Assembly (NCBI RefSeq): GCF_000255705.1
Contig: NZ_JH636441.1
Location: 193,346-257,345, forward strand
Direction: 5' to 3'
Source of the DNA: Zavarzinella formosa DSM 19928
Lineage (GTDB): Bacteria > Planctomycetota > Planctomycetia > Gemmatales > Gemmataceae
Length of the DNA stretch: 64,000 nucleotides
Made by a program: the position numbers and the translations under genes. Shown piece by piece: positions 51,327 through 60,617 of this stretch; within the stretch, counting starts at the first letter, position 1; each line of letters starts with the position of its first letter. The notes below the pieces were generated by a model, which ran no database searches, was not told the DNA's origin, and saw nothing but the letters and a program-made list of their open reading frames with translations.

Positions 51327-54300
51327 AGCGGACGTAGATGAATTCTTTGACGTTGAACATCGCGTGGGCGATGTCCTTCCAGACGACCGGCGAAGCCATC
51401 ACCTGCCCGTCGGCGATGCCGTGGGCACTGGCGAAGTCCCGCACGGCCACTTTCCATCGCTCCAGTTCTCCGGTTGTCGCTGGTCGGCCGAGGGCGACGC
51501 GGAACATCGCCTCCAGCCGTTCTTCCATCGTCTTGTGCGAAGCCTTGGCGACCATCGCCCCCCAATATTCGGCCTGCCCCAGCACGAACGGATCGTTCAG
51601 CATGGCGAGGGCTTGGGCGGGGCCGTTGGTCACGTCCCGTCTTCCGGTGGGGATTTTCGGCGGCGGTTGGTTGAACACGGCTAAAAACGCCGGCGGTTCC
51701 ATCAGCGTGACCTTGGTATAAATCGACCGTCGGCCATTGCCGTCGAGCGGGCCCGAGAAGAGTCGCTTCTCGGGGTCTTCGTGGGTGCGGAAGGGATTCA
51801 CCGGCGGGCCGAACACCGTGCGATCCAACCGGCCGGATGCCGCCAGCATCGCATCGCGGACTTCCTCCGCTTCGAGCCGCCGCAATGAAAGATGATGCAA
51901 CAGACGATTGCGGGGATCGTTTTGCACGGCCTTCGCGTCGGTCTGACCGGATTGTCGAAACGTCCGGCTGGTGACAAGCAGTCGAACCAGTTTCTTCGTG
52001 GACCAGCCGTTTTCAACGAACCATCCGGCCAGCCAATCAAGCAATTCCGGATGGGAGGGTTTTTCCCCCAGATGCCCGAAGTCGTCCGGCGAGGCCACCA
52101 ACCCGGCGCCGAACACCCAATGCCAGACGCGATTGACATAGACGCGGGCAGTGAGCGGATTGCGATCACTGGCCACAAACTCGGCCAATTCCCGGCGGCC
52201 GCTTCCCGGCCCTGCCGGGGCGGTTTTCGGGAACACACTGAGGTAGCCGCGGGGAACAGCCGTCGTCGGCCGGTCGTAGTCGCCACGAATGTTGAGCCGA
52301 TAATCCTCGGCCGGGTCGGCCTCGGCCATCCCATTCACGGTCTGCGGCTCTTTCAATTCCAGTTCCAGTTTGCGGTATTCGTCCAGCAAGTCGGTGACAC
52401 TCTTTGGAACCGCCTGTTCCCCGTTGGGGAGAAACTTGTTCTGAAGCAGCCAGTTCAGGAGAACCACGTCCTCGTCTGTTGCTTTGTCATGCGCCCATGA
52501 ATCAACCGCCTTGCGAAGCCAGACAGCGTATCGTTCGGAAACCTCGGCCATTGTTTTGGGCGGCCCGCCTTGAAACAACCCGGTGAACCGCCCCAGTTCA
52601 TCGGCCGGAGAACCGGGGACGCTGTGGGTGACGGCTCGAGTGACTCCCAACCAACTCTTCGGATCGGCGGCTTGGGCTTCCGAACACGCACCGCCCAAAC
52701 CGACACGCGGGGGGAAATACGGGTTGCTCGTCTTGGTGGCGAATTCGACAAAGACCCGGCGATCCTTCATTTCCGGGAAGGTCGAGTAATGCCGAAACGC
52801 CGGATCGGCGTTGGCGAGATACGATTGCCGTTCGGCGAGAAAGGCGTTGTCCACAATGGTCCGCTCGGCGGCGAAGTCGCCCCCGGCCACCGCCAGACTG
52901 ATGCTCGGTTGGTCGTATCCCTTCAAGAACGGCGTCCGCACCGCTCCGTTGAGTCGCGGGGAAATCGCATCAGAGAACAACCCGCCCGGCAACACCCGGC
53001 CGATCACTTGTTTGCCGGTCAGGCTCAAGGTGAAATCACCAGAACGCACCGGACCATCCCGTAGGCCGACGCCGTCCACGGACCATCCGGGCGGTAACTT
53101 CTCCCGACAATCCGCGACCACGCGAAAATCACGGGCGTTGGCAACTGTCCGATCACGGGCGGCCGTGGCATACTCCTTCTCCATCGCCGACCAAACGTCA
53201 GCGATTGGTTTCTTGTCGCTTTCGGCCTTCATCAACAAAAACCACGGTCGCAACAGATGCTCCAACGGCAACGGCGTTTTCGGTTCCGCCGTCTTCCGCA
53301 TTTCCTCGGCAAACTTATTGGCCGACTCCAGCCACCATTGGCCGATCTCGGCCCGGAGTCGCGGTTTCATGGCCCGGAGTTTGGCGATTGCCTCCCGGTT
53401 GCGATCCGGGGTGTCGGTGGTGACGCTCACCCAGCGGGGACTCATGAACATCCCGGCGAGGGCGTAATAATCCTTTTGCGAGACGGCATCGAGCTTATGG
53501 TCGTGGCATTGGGCGCATCCAACAGTCATCGCTTGGAATGCCTTCGAGAACGCATCAATCTTGTTGTGCAGCATCTCTTGGTGGATGCCGTTGAACATGG
53601 CGCTGTCGCCGTGTCGCTTTTCGCCGAGTTGAAAAAACATCGGGCCAAACAACGATTCATTCAAGCCTTCGTCGGCCTTGATGCGCGGATTCGGCAACAA
53701 ATCCCCCGCGAGATGTTCGCGCGTGAGTTGGTCGAACGGCACATCCGAGTTGAATGCCCGGATGAGATAATCGCGGTATCGCCACGCCCCTTTGGCGGGG
53801 ACATCCCATTCGTAACCGTAGGTGTCGCCGTAGCGAACCACATCCATCCAGTGCCTTGCCCACTTTTCCCCGTAATGCGGCGAACCGAGCAATCGGTCCA
53901 CATAGCGTGCCTCGGCGCCCGGCATCGAATCCGCCTCAAAGGCCCGCACATCCTCGGGCGTCGGCGGCAATCCAGTGAGCAGGAAACTCAAACGCCTTGC
54001 CAATGTGGTGCGATCCGCAACCGGAGCGGGAGTCAGCCCGGCCGAATCGAGTTTCGACCGGATGAAGCGGTCAACCGGGTTGGCCGCCCATTCCGCGTCG
54101 GCAATGTTCGGGGGCACATGCCGGCCAACGGGTTGAAGACTCCACCATGTCTTGCGTTCGCGGAAAACAGTCTCCCAATCGGGAGCCGCCGCTTCACCGG
54201 CGGGGACGGTCGTTCGCGGGTCCGGCAGACCCATCTTGACCCACTGTTCCAACGCCGCGATTTGTTCGGGCTTCAGTTTCTTGTCCGGCGGCATCTTCAG

Positions 54301-54597
54301 ATCGTCTTTGAGATGCCGAACCGCCCGCACAAGAATGCTCTCCTCCGGTTTGCCGACAACAACGGCCGGGCCGGAATCGCCCCCCTTGAGCAGAGCGGGC
54401 CGAGAGTCAAGCCGAAGGCTTCCCTTTTGCTTGTCCTTGCTGTGGCATTGCTGACAATGCTCAACAAGAATGGGACGTATTTTCGATTCAAAGAACGCAA
54501 GTCCCTCGGTTTCGGAAGCAATGGCAGGGAAAGCAAAGATTAGCGGGAGGATGGTAGAGACACACAAAACAACCAATCTGGCGAAACACGGCTTCAT
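51325..54597 (-). CDS. secreted PSCyt1-DUF1549-DUF1553 cytochrome-like protein
   Basis: 1090 residues from the ATG at 54595-54597, with GGGAG upstream; a further in-frame start at 54627 lacks support. Signal peptide about 1-28. PSCyt1 (about 30-120) has the haem-binding HCQQCHSKDKQKGSLRLD and a distal methionine in LKMPPDKKL, consistent with a c-type cytochrome. DUF1549 (about 170-380) ends with MTVGCAQCHDHKLDAVSQKD, a second CxxCH. A beta-rich middle follows, and DUF1553 (about 790-1060: LTARVYVNRVWHWVFGAGLV) ends it. This is the classic first gene of a planctomycete DUF1549/DUF1501 pair; its next gene is the DUF1501 gene. Haem attachment would need periplasmic cytochrome-c maturation. The substrate or electron route is unknown. 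Confidence 0.93.
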   Translation of the reverse strand: MKPCFARLVVLCVSTILPLIFAFPAIASETEGLAFFESKIRPILVEHCQQCHSKDKQKGSLRLDSRPALLKGGDSGPAVVVGKPEESILVRAVRHLKDDLKMPPDKKLKPEQIAALEQWVKMGLPDPRTTVPAGEAAAPDWETVFRERKTWWSLQPVGRHVPPNIADAEWAANPVDRFIRSKLDSAGLTPAPVADRTTLARRLSFLLTGLPPTPEDVRAFEADSMPGAEARYVDRLLGSPHYGEKWARHWMDVVRYGDTYGYEWDVPAKGAWRYRDYLIRAFNSDVPFDQLTREHLAGDLLPNPRIKADEGLNESLFGPMFFQLGEKRHGDSAMFNGIHQEMLHNKIDAFSKAFQAMTVGCAQCHDHKLDAVSQKDYYALAGMFMSPRWVSVTTDTPDRNREAIAKLRAMKPRLRAEIGQWWLESANKFAEEMRKTAEPKTPLPLEHLLRPWFLLMKAESDKKPIADVWSAMEKEYATAARDRTVANARDFRVVADCREKLPPGWSVDGVGLRDGPVRSGDFTLSLTGKQVIGRVLPGGLFSDAISPRLNGAVRTPFLKGYDQPSISLAVAGGDFAAERTIVDNAFLAERQSYLANADPAFRHYSTFPEMKDRRVFVEFATKTSNPYFPPRVGLGGACSEAQAADPKSWLGVTRAVTHSVPGSPADELGRFTGLFQGGPPKTMAEVSERYAVWLRKAVDSWAHDKATDEDVVLLNWLLQNKFLPNGEQAVPKSVTDLLDEYRKLELELKEPQTVNGMAEADPAEDYRLNIRGDYDRPTTAVPRGYLSVFPKTAPAGPGSGRRELAEFVASDRNPLTARVYVNRVWHWVFGAGLVASPDDFGHLGEKPSHPELLDWLAGWFVENGWSTKKLVRLLVTSRTFRQSGQTDAKAVQNDPRNRLLHHLSLRRLEAEEVRDAMLAASGRLDRTVFGPPVNPFRTHEDPEKRLFSGPLDGNGRRSIYTKVTLMEPPAFLAVFNQPPPKIPTGRRDVTNGPAQALAMLNDPFVLGQAEYWGAMVAKASHKTMEERLEAMFRVALGRPATTGELERWKVAVRDFASAHGIADGQVMASPVVWKDIAHAMFNVKEFIYVR

Positions 54598-54929
54598 TGG
54601 CAACGCTCCCGAATGGCGGCTCATCAATGTTGTGGGAGAGCCAAAGCCGGTCTGTTCCGGATGAGGAATCCAGAGAATGTGGCATCAACTTGTTGCAGTC
54701 TAACGCCGCCGCAAACAGGGGTCAAGCAGTTTGCAAGGCCTGCTTCCGCAATAATCAAGCGTCTTGCGATTTCCCAACTCGCGTTGTCTTCCCATTCCCC
54801 AAGGCGTTTTGTTTCTCCAAACTACCAGATTGTTTGCCGACGTTTCCGGGTTTCGGCGAGACCGGGGCGGCCGCAAGGACGATATAACCGTCTGATTCGT
54901 TCCACGGGGTTTAACCGGGACGGCCCAAG
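54598..54929. other. divergent intergenic region, 332 bp
   Basis: This gap lies between the PSCyt1 gene (minus) and the outer-membrane-type gene (plus). It has a 14-base block, CCGCAAACAGGGGT (54709-54722), almost identical to one in the leader at 27734-27747. I see no strong hairpin and no good promoter hexamer pair. The small frames in it have no homology. Confidence 0.45.
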
Positions 54930-56741
54930 ATGGCGGAGATGTTTAACAGATTCGTTCCCGTAATCGGCCTCTCAGCCGTGTTAGCGGCATTGTCGCACGC
55001 CCAAGAACCGATCACTCAGTTGCCGGTTACGAATTTGCTGAGCGCCGCCCAAGAACCGAAGAAGGAAATCGTTGATCCAAAACAGCCTCTCGTCGATCCG
55101 AAGACGCCGAAGGTTGATCCCAAGACTCCGAAAGTCGATCCGAAAACTCCTCCACCAACCACCAATCCGCCCATCGTCGATCTGCTGGCCGAAGGGGGCA
55201 ACGGAACGACGGCCGACCCGTCACGCACCGGGCAAAGCATCACGTATGCCCCGAACATGTACGGGGATGCGTTTGGCGGCGGTCGCACCCGATTTAATGT
55301 GTTTCTTGGCAGTTTGCAGGCGCAATCGCGGGTGATTGACAACACACTTTCCGACGTGCCCAGCAGCCCAAACCGCCCCTTGTCGGTCAATTATGGCCCC
55401 GGCGCCGGTAACGGAATCGTGGTGGTGGGAAACGCCACCCAAGCCAAAATGCTGGGATTGTCAACAACTCCGGGAGTCAAGACATACCAACTGGCCTCCT
55501 ACCCAAACGCTTCCCCGCAATTCACCAGCGTGGAAAACTATAAGGCAATTCAAACGAGGATTTTGGCTCAGCAAGTGCAGAATGGAGGAGGAAAAGCCAC
55601 CTTCGCGATCACTGACAACGCCGCTTATCATAGCGCGGCCGATGGGATTTTTAACAAGCTTTACGGCCCAGGCTCGACGGCTTTTGTCTCCCAAGGCTCA
55701 AAAGTCGTTTACACGACGCCCGTTTTGAATGAGGGAGCGTCCTTTTCTCCGGGCGTGGCGGACATCTTTTACAAGTATGACGCCTATTCGCAGATCGATG
55801 TGGCGACACCCGCTTCCGGCGGGGTGGTGGGCCGGACCAAGATCTCCGAGGAAAACAACCCCCTGCCGCGGGACCGGATTATCTTCGGGTACGATTTTTT
55901 TAACAACACCCGGCTGACCACGGATGGCTTCAATGTCCAGCGATTTTCGCCGGGCTTTGAAACCACCTTCCTTGACCAGCAAGCGTCGATTCAGGTGCAA
56001 CTGCCGTTTGCCGCGACGTTAAACCCGGTCAGTGCGACGGATGGCGGTGTCTCCAACCGCGACACGGTGTTTGGCAACATGTTTGTGACGCTCAAAGGAC
56101 TGTTTTATTCCTCTCAAACATTTCATGCGGCCACCGGCTTGGGGCTGGCGCTTCCGACATCCCCGGACACGGTGTTGAAGTTGCCCGGCGGCGGCGGTGA
56201 TCTCTTGCGGATCAAGAACGAATCCCTGGATGTGGTGCCGTTTCTGGCGGGCATCTACACGCCCAATTCACGGTTCTTCTGGCAAAACTGGCTGTCGATG
56301 TCTTTCGACACCACGGGAAGCCCGGTGCTGGCCAATCTCGACGGGAACGGATTGCGGCCAATCGGCCGCCTCCGGGATCAATCGGTGATGGCCCTCGACA
56401 CGCAGATTGGCTATTGGCTGATTGTCCCTGGCACGGGCGAGGGCTTCGTCAGAGGGCTGACGCCGTTCTTGGAATTGCATTACAACTCGACGGTGACGAA
56501 CAGCCCGGTGGTCCAGTCCGGCGGTTTCGGTATTGCGTCGTCGGACAACCGATACGACGAGTTGAATCTCTCAACCGGTCTGGCGATGTATCTGGAAAAC
56601 AACCTGTTGGTGTCCACTTCCTTGGTGGTGCCATTGAAGAGCGGCCCGGACAAGTTCTTCGATTATCAATTGGGCTTCCGGGTAAGCTGGTTCTTCGGAG
56701 CGACCGCCGCGAACCCAAGTGCGTTGCAGTACGGGCGATGA
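54930..56741 (+). CDS. probable outer-membrane beta-barrel protein, 603 aa
   Basis: Signal peptide MAEMFNRFVPVIGLSAVLAALSHA, then a low-complexity Pro/Lys/Asp tract with the unit VDPKTPK repeated (residues about 50-75), then beta-rich sequence with many alternating polar/hydrophobic strands and Gly, Asn and aromatic residues to the end. The last 100 residues (LNLSTGLAMYLENNLLVSTS, FDYQLGFRVSWFFG) look like barrel strands with aromatic girdles. The C-terminus is not a classic Phe-ending signature. This layout fits the large planctomycete outer-membrane barrel families, but I cannot assign a name. The start ATG at 54930 is chosen for the signal peptide; 54939 is possible. It stands alone and is convergent with the kinase gene. 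Confidence 0.62.
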   Translation: MAEMFNRFVPVIGLSAVLAALSHAQEPITQLPVTNLLSAAQEPKKEIVDPKQPLVDPKTPKVDPKTPKVDPKTPPPTTNPPIVDLLAEGGNGTTADPSRTGQSITYAPNMYGDAFGGGRTRFNVFLGSLQAQSRVIDNTLSDVPSSPNRPLSVNYGPGAGNGIVVVGNATQAKMLGLSTTPGVKTYQLASYPNASPQFTSVENYKAIQTRILAQQVQNGGGKATFAITDNAAYHSAADGIFNKLYGPGSTAFVSQGSKVVYTTPVLNEGASFSPGVADIFYKYDAYSQIDVATPASGGVVGRTKISEENNPLPRDRIIFGYDFFNNTRLTTDGFNVQRFSPGFETTFLDQQASIQVQLPFAATLNPVSATDGGVSNRDTVFGNMFVTLKGLFYSSQTFHAATGLGLALPTSPDTVLKLPGGGGDLLRIKNESLDVVPFLAGIYTPNSRFFWQNWLSMSFDTTGSPVLANLDGNGLRPIGRLRDQSVMALDTQIGYWLIVPGTGEGFVRGLTPFLELHYNSTVTNSPVVQSGGFGIASSDNRYDELNLSTGLAMYLENNLLVSTSLVVPLKSGPDKFFDYQLGFRVSWFFGATAANPSALQYGR

Positions 56742-56761
56742 GCGATGGCCGCCCGAAGTGT

Positions 56762-59700
56762 TTAATTTTTCCCCGCAAACACTTGTTTGAACTCGTCCCG
56801 CTCCCGGAGCATGGCAAAGTCCGGATCTTTGTCAAGAAGCTGAACATTGGTGAAACCACCTGCGACGGCTTTCTTCAACCACCCGATGGCCTCGTCCGCC
56901 AGTTTCCGGTCGTTGGCTTTGTCGCGCACAGCCGCCAGCGCGTAAATCCGGGCGAGTTCGACATGGTGCCGAACTTTTAGATCCGGCCGTTTGGCCAGCG
57001 CCTCAACGGCGGGCATCACGTCGGCCACGCGCCCGCCCACGATCAGATTGACGGCGTTCTTCAGCCGAATTGAGGTGTCCAACTCGACGATCCGCGTGGC
57101 GTCGGCAGCCGCTTTGGGAGCTTCCTTTTGCTGTTCGAGGATCTTTTGCCGGGCCGTCAACGACGCTTTCAATTGCTTCAACGTCTCAATGTCATCCGGG
57201 GTTTTCGCATACACGGCATCCGAGAAGGCGACCGCCTTGTCGTACCACGGCAGCGCCTCGGCCAATTGTGTGTCACCTCGTTTCAACTCGCCCAAATTCC
57301 GGCACGTCATCGCCTGATTGAGTTGGTACGCCACTTGAGCGGGGAATTCTTCAATGAGTTTTTGTTGAATCGCATAAGCGGCTTGGAAATCCTTTTCGGC
57401 GTCGATCGCTTGGTTGCCGTCGCGGTGGAAAACACCCCGGTTGTTGTGGCTCAACGCCAGTTCGGCTTGGTATTCCCGGTTTTTGGGAAAATCCGAGACG
57501 AGTTTGGCCTGGATGTTGATGGCCTCCGCGTATTCATTCCCGGCCTCGGCTTGTTGCTTGCGAGCCAGCAGCATGTTCCCCAAGAAATTATGACTGCGAG
57601 CCAGCAGGGACCGATACACCGGATTTTTGGGGAAGCGACCGGCGAGTTGCTTTTGGGAATCGAGGGCCTTTCGCAGAGTGTCAAGCGGCTCTTGCGGCGG
57701 GACCGTTTTGAGTCGGTTCAGTGTTTCGGCGAGAAGGTAATTCGCGGACGACAAATATTGCTGATACTGCGGCATGCTCGGATAAGTTTGTTGCAGCGTT
57801 TCGTAAATCTCGACCGCCTTGCGCAATTCCCCGACAGCATCGGCCGTGTTGCCCAAGGCGTTCGCGGTGTTCGCCAGATTGATGCGGGTCTTCGCCAGGT
57901 CTTCCTGATACGTCGCCTCGGCCGGGGATTCCGTGCGGAGTTTTTCGCGAATTTCCAGCGTGCGCTGCAACAACGGCTCCGCATCGGCAGCCCGGCCTCG
58001 CTCAAGCATGGTGATCGCCAGATTGCTCAGGCTCCCCGCCAGTTGGTTGCGGTAATCGGGAACCTTGGGATGATCGGCCGCCAGTTTTGTCTGGATGGCG
58101 ATGGCCTGTTTCAGAACCCGGTTGGCTTCCTCCGTCTCGCCCTGCACCCGCCAGGTGTCGCCAAGGTTGGTGAGAGTGCGCGCCCATTGCTGGGCATATT
58201 CCGGTTTCTGCGGGAACTCGCCCGCCAGAGCTTCCTGAATGTTGACGGCGTTGGTGTATGAGACGGTCGCTTCCCGATAACGGGCCGCCTGATGCCGGAC
58301 AAGCCCGGTGTTGGTGAAGGACCTCGCTTGTTCAAATCGATACTCCGGTTGCGCCGGGTAGTCGGCCGCCAGTTCTTTGAACAACCCGGCGGCCGTTTCA
58401 AAAGAGGTTTCGGCCTCGGCATTGCGGCCCAGCCGGCGTTCGATGGTTCCGACACGGAACGCCGCTTGCGCCCGGCGTTTTCGCTCGTTCTCGCCGTTTC
58501 CGGCCTCTTTCATCAAACCGAGATAGTGATTGTGGGCTTCCTCCAAGAACTTCTTCTGTTCCGGGGTGATCTCCTGTTGGGCGATGAGAGAGTCGCGGGT
58601 AAAATTCGAGGTCATCGCGTCGAGGGCATCGAGCGCTGAATTGCGGGCGGTCTCCGCTTTTTCCCGTTGTTCTTGCTCGGCGGCGCGGGCGGCCTCTTTC
58701 TCGTTCCGCTCACGGATCGTGCGGTTTTTCTCCGCGTTCACGAAAAGCAATCCCACGCCAAGGGCCAGCACGGAGGTGACGAGCATCACCGTCGCCGCCG
58801 TCATGAACGAGCGATGTTTGCGGCCCCAGCGCCGGAGGCGATCAATCAGCGGTTCGGGATAAGCTTGAACAGGCTCGTCCGCCAGAAAGTGTTCGATGTC
58901 CTCGCCCAAGGCCATCGCCGTCACGTAACGATCCTCGGGTTTGAGGGCCATCGCCTTCACCACAATGGCGTTGAGCGCCGACGGAACTCCGGGCTTCGCC
59001 TTGATCGGCGGTGTGTATTCCCCTCGTTTGACCCGCGACAGCAATTCGTCGATCTTTTTGCCGTTGAAGGGAACTTGCCCCGTGACCAAGGAATACAGGG
59101 TCGCCCCCAGACTGTAAATGTCCGTCGACTTTCCAAGAATGTCGAGCCGCCCCTCGGCTTGCTCGGGACTCATGAACGCGGGGGTGCCGATGGCCGTTCC
59201 CGCCACGGTCGCCTCAACACTGGCGGCATTGGATGGCTGGATGGATTTCTCGGCCCCGGTTAACGTCCCTCCCTGTTCCGGCGACGTGTCGCCGATGGTC
59301 TTCGCCAGTCCCCAGTCCACAACCAGCGTTTCGCCGTACTTGCCGATCATGATGTTGCCCGGCTTCAAATCCCGGTGCAGCACGCCCCGGCTATGGGCAT
59401 ACCCGATGGCATTGCACACATCGACGAACCGCTTCAGCAAATTGCGGAAAGCCACATTTCGTTCACTCTCGTCGCTGATGGGCTTTTCATAAAAGTGGTT
59501 GATGGCCTCTTTCAGCGAGTCGCCGTGGATGAAGCGCATCGCGTAATAGGGCCGGCCATCGGAATAGGTTCCCAGCCCGTAAACCGGGACGATGCCGGGA
59601 TGTTCCAACCCGCCGGTGATCTCGGCCTCCATGAGAAACCGGCCACGACTGTCGGCGTCCACGGCATGCTTGGACAAGATTTCCTTGAGGGCCACCTCGC

Positions 59701-60373
59701 GGTTGATTTCCTGATCTTGGGCGACGAACACCTCGCCAAGCCCCCCTCGGGCGTGGGGGCGCAGCACGCGGAATCGCGTCCCCTCATGCTGAACGGCTGA
59801 TTTTCTCGAACCGCCTGCGTGCATCGTGGCATGGCCCGATGCGTGATAAGGCGTCGGGATGCTGCCAGTGCCCCCCTCCCCGACGGTGCCGGATTGCGGC
59901 TTCCACCCGGTTGCCGGAGGAGAGCCGCCCGCCTGTGTCATGGTGTGCTGGAAATCATCGTGCCCGGCCTCGCCCATTGTGTGCGGAGCCACTCCCCCGG
60001 CGTCCCCCATTGTCTGAGGGGTGGAACTGGTGGCGTCGCTCTGTGCATGAGGGAATGAGCCGGTGGCGTCTTCCTTTGTCTGCGACGCTCCCCCCCCGCC
60101 ATCGCCCCTCGCGTGCGGGACCGCGCCGGTGGCGGTCATCAACGCCATCGATTCCTGCGAGTCGTTGTCATTCTCCCGGAGCTTTTCCCGAACCAAGGCA
60201 TTGATTTGTCCGACTTGTTGCGGAGTGAGTTGCCGTTGCTCCATCAGAATGTCCGCGATCAAGCGGTGTTTGTTTTGCATCCAGACATTCGTCGCCCGAT
60301 CAAGGGCGTCTTGGGGGACCAAGTTCATCTGAACGGCCAAGGCCCCAAAGAGCAAATTCAAATCGGAGGACAT
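56762..60373 (-). CDS. membrane Ser/Thr protein kinase with TPR repeats, 1203 aa
   Basis: Start at the ATG at 60371-60373; an 82-residue extension to 60619 has no homology. An N-terminal helical region (1-70, typical of planctomycete kinases) leads to a repetitive linker (84-152). The kinase domain (about 200-500) has the lysine K230 in VALKEIL, H333-R-D335 in HRDLKPGN, and D353-W-G in place of DFG. DWG is a common planctomycete variant and is probably active. The activation segment contains GTPAFMSPEQAEG. One helix (about 523-545) then leaves the cytoplasm. Six or more TPR units (about 640-1050) such as QARSFTNTGLVRHQAARYREA and NNRGVFHRDGNQAIDAEKD may sense or assemble partners outside. Confidence 0.92.
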   Translation of the reverse strand: MSSDLNLLFGALAVQMNLVPQDALDRATNVWMQNKHRLIADILMEQRQLTPQQVGQINALVREKLRENDNDSQESMALMTATGAVPHARGDGGGGASQTKEDATGSFPHAQSDATSSTPQTMGDAGGVAPHTMGEAGHDDFQHTMTQAGGSPPATGWKPQSGTVGEGGTGSIPTPYHASGHATMHAGGSRKSAVQHEGTRFRVLRPHARGGLGEVFVAQDQEINREVALKEILSKHAVDADSRGRFLMEAEITGGLEHPGIVPVYGLGTYSDGRPYYAMRFIHGDSLKEAINHFYEKPISDESERNVAFRNLLKRFVDVCNAIGYAHSRGVLHRDLKPGNIMIGKYGETLVVDWGLAKTIGDTSPEQGGTLTGAEKSIQPSNAASVEATVAGTAIGTPAFMSPEQAEGRLDILGKSTDIYSLGATLYSLVTGQVPFNGKKIDELLSRVKRGEYTPPIKAKPGVPSALNAIVVKAMALKPEDRYVTAMALGEDIEHFLADEPVQAYPEPLIDRLRRWGRKHRSFMTAATVMLVTSVLALGVGLLFVNAEKNRTIRERNEKEAARAAEQEQREKAETARNSALDALDAMTSNFTRDSLIAQQEITPEQKKFLEEAHNHYLGLMKEAGNGENERKRRAQAAFRVGTIERRLGRNAEAETSFETAAGLFKELAADYPAQPEYRFEQARSFTNTGLVRHQAARYREATVSYTNAVNIQEALAGEFPQKPEYAQQWARTLTNLGDTWRVQGETEEANRVLKQAIAIQTKLAADHPKVPDYRNQLAGSLSNLAITMLERGRAADAEPLLQRTLEIREKLRTESPAEATYQEDLAKTRINLANTANALGNTADAVGELRKAVEIYETLQQTYPSMPQYQQYLSSANYLLAETLNRLKTVPPQEPLDTLRKALDSQKQLAGRFPKNPVYRSLLARSHNFLGNMLLARKQQAEAGNEYAEAINIQAKLVSDFPKNREYQAELALSHNNRGVFHRDGNQAIDAEKDFQAAYAIQQKLIEEFPAQVAYQLNQAMTCRNLGELKRGDTQLAEALPWYDKAVAFSDAVYAKTPDDIETLKQLKASLTARQKILEQQKEAPKAAADATRIVELDTSIRLKNAVNLIVGGRVADVMPAVEALAKRPDLKVRHHVELARIYALAAVRDKANDRKLADEAIGWLKKAVAGGFTNVQLLDKDPDFAMLRERDEFKQVFAGKN
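59918..60124 (-). repeat. degenerate tandem repeat encoding the kinase linker
   Basis: Residues 84-152 of the kinase are an array of about six 11-residue units built on PHxMGDAGG (for example FPHAQSDATSS, TPQTMGDAGGV, APHTMGEAGHD). The DNA units are similar, so the array probably expands and shrinks by slippage or recombination. Confidence 0.7.
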
Positions 60374-60617
60374 GCGGACACCGGTGGGATCGGAAGCGAT
60401 TGGATGCCCTGATTGTATGATCGTCGCCGAATCGGGTGAGGGCGAGGCTGTTCTCCGCCTGAAAACGCCCCCAATTTGGTCCGCCGGAACTCTCCCTTCG
60501 GCTGCAAGTGCATCAATCCCCGCCAAGTTTTTTCGATTTGCCAATTGATCCGGCCGACGGAAACGGGAAACTAGACGGGGCCTCTCAGATCCCTGTTCAC
60601 CGTTACTTTCGGACACC

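Noticed and set aside
53257..54543. Plus-strand frame of 428 residues opposite PSCyt1
   Set aside because: It is a shadow of a protein with CxxCH motifs on the other strand.
54679..54700. Possible sigma54 promoter (TGGCAT ... TTGCAG)
   Set aside because: The GG and GC pairs are 12 bases apart, not the required 10, and no sigma54-activator context is seen.
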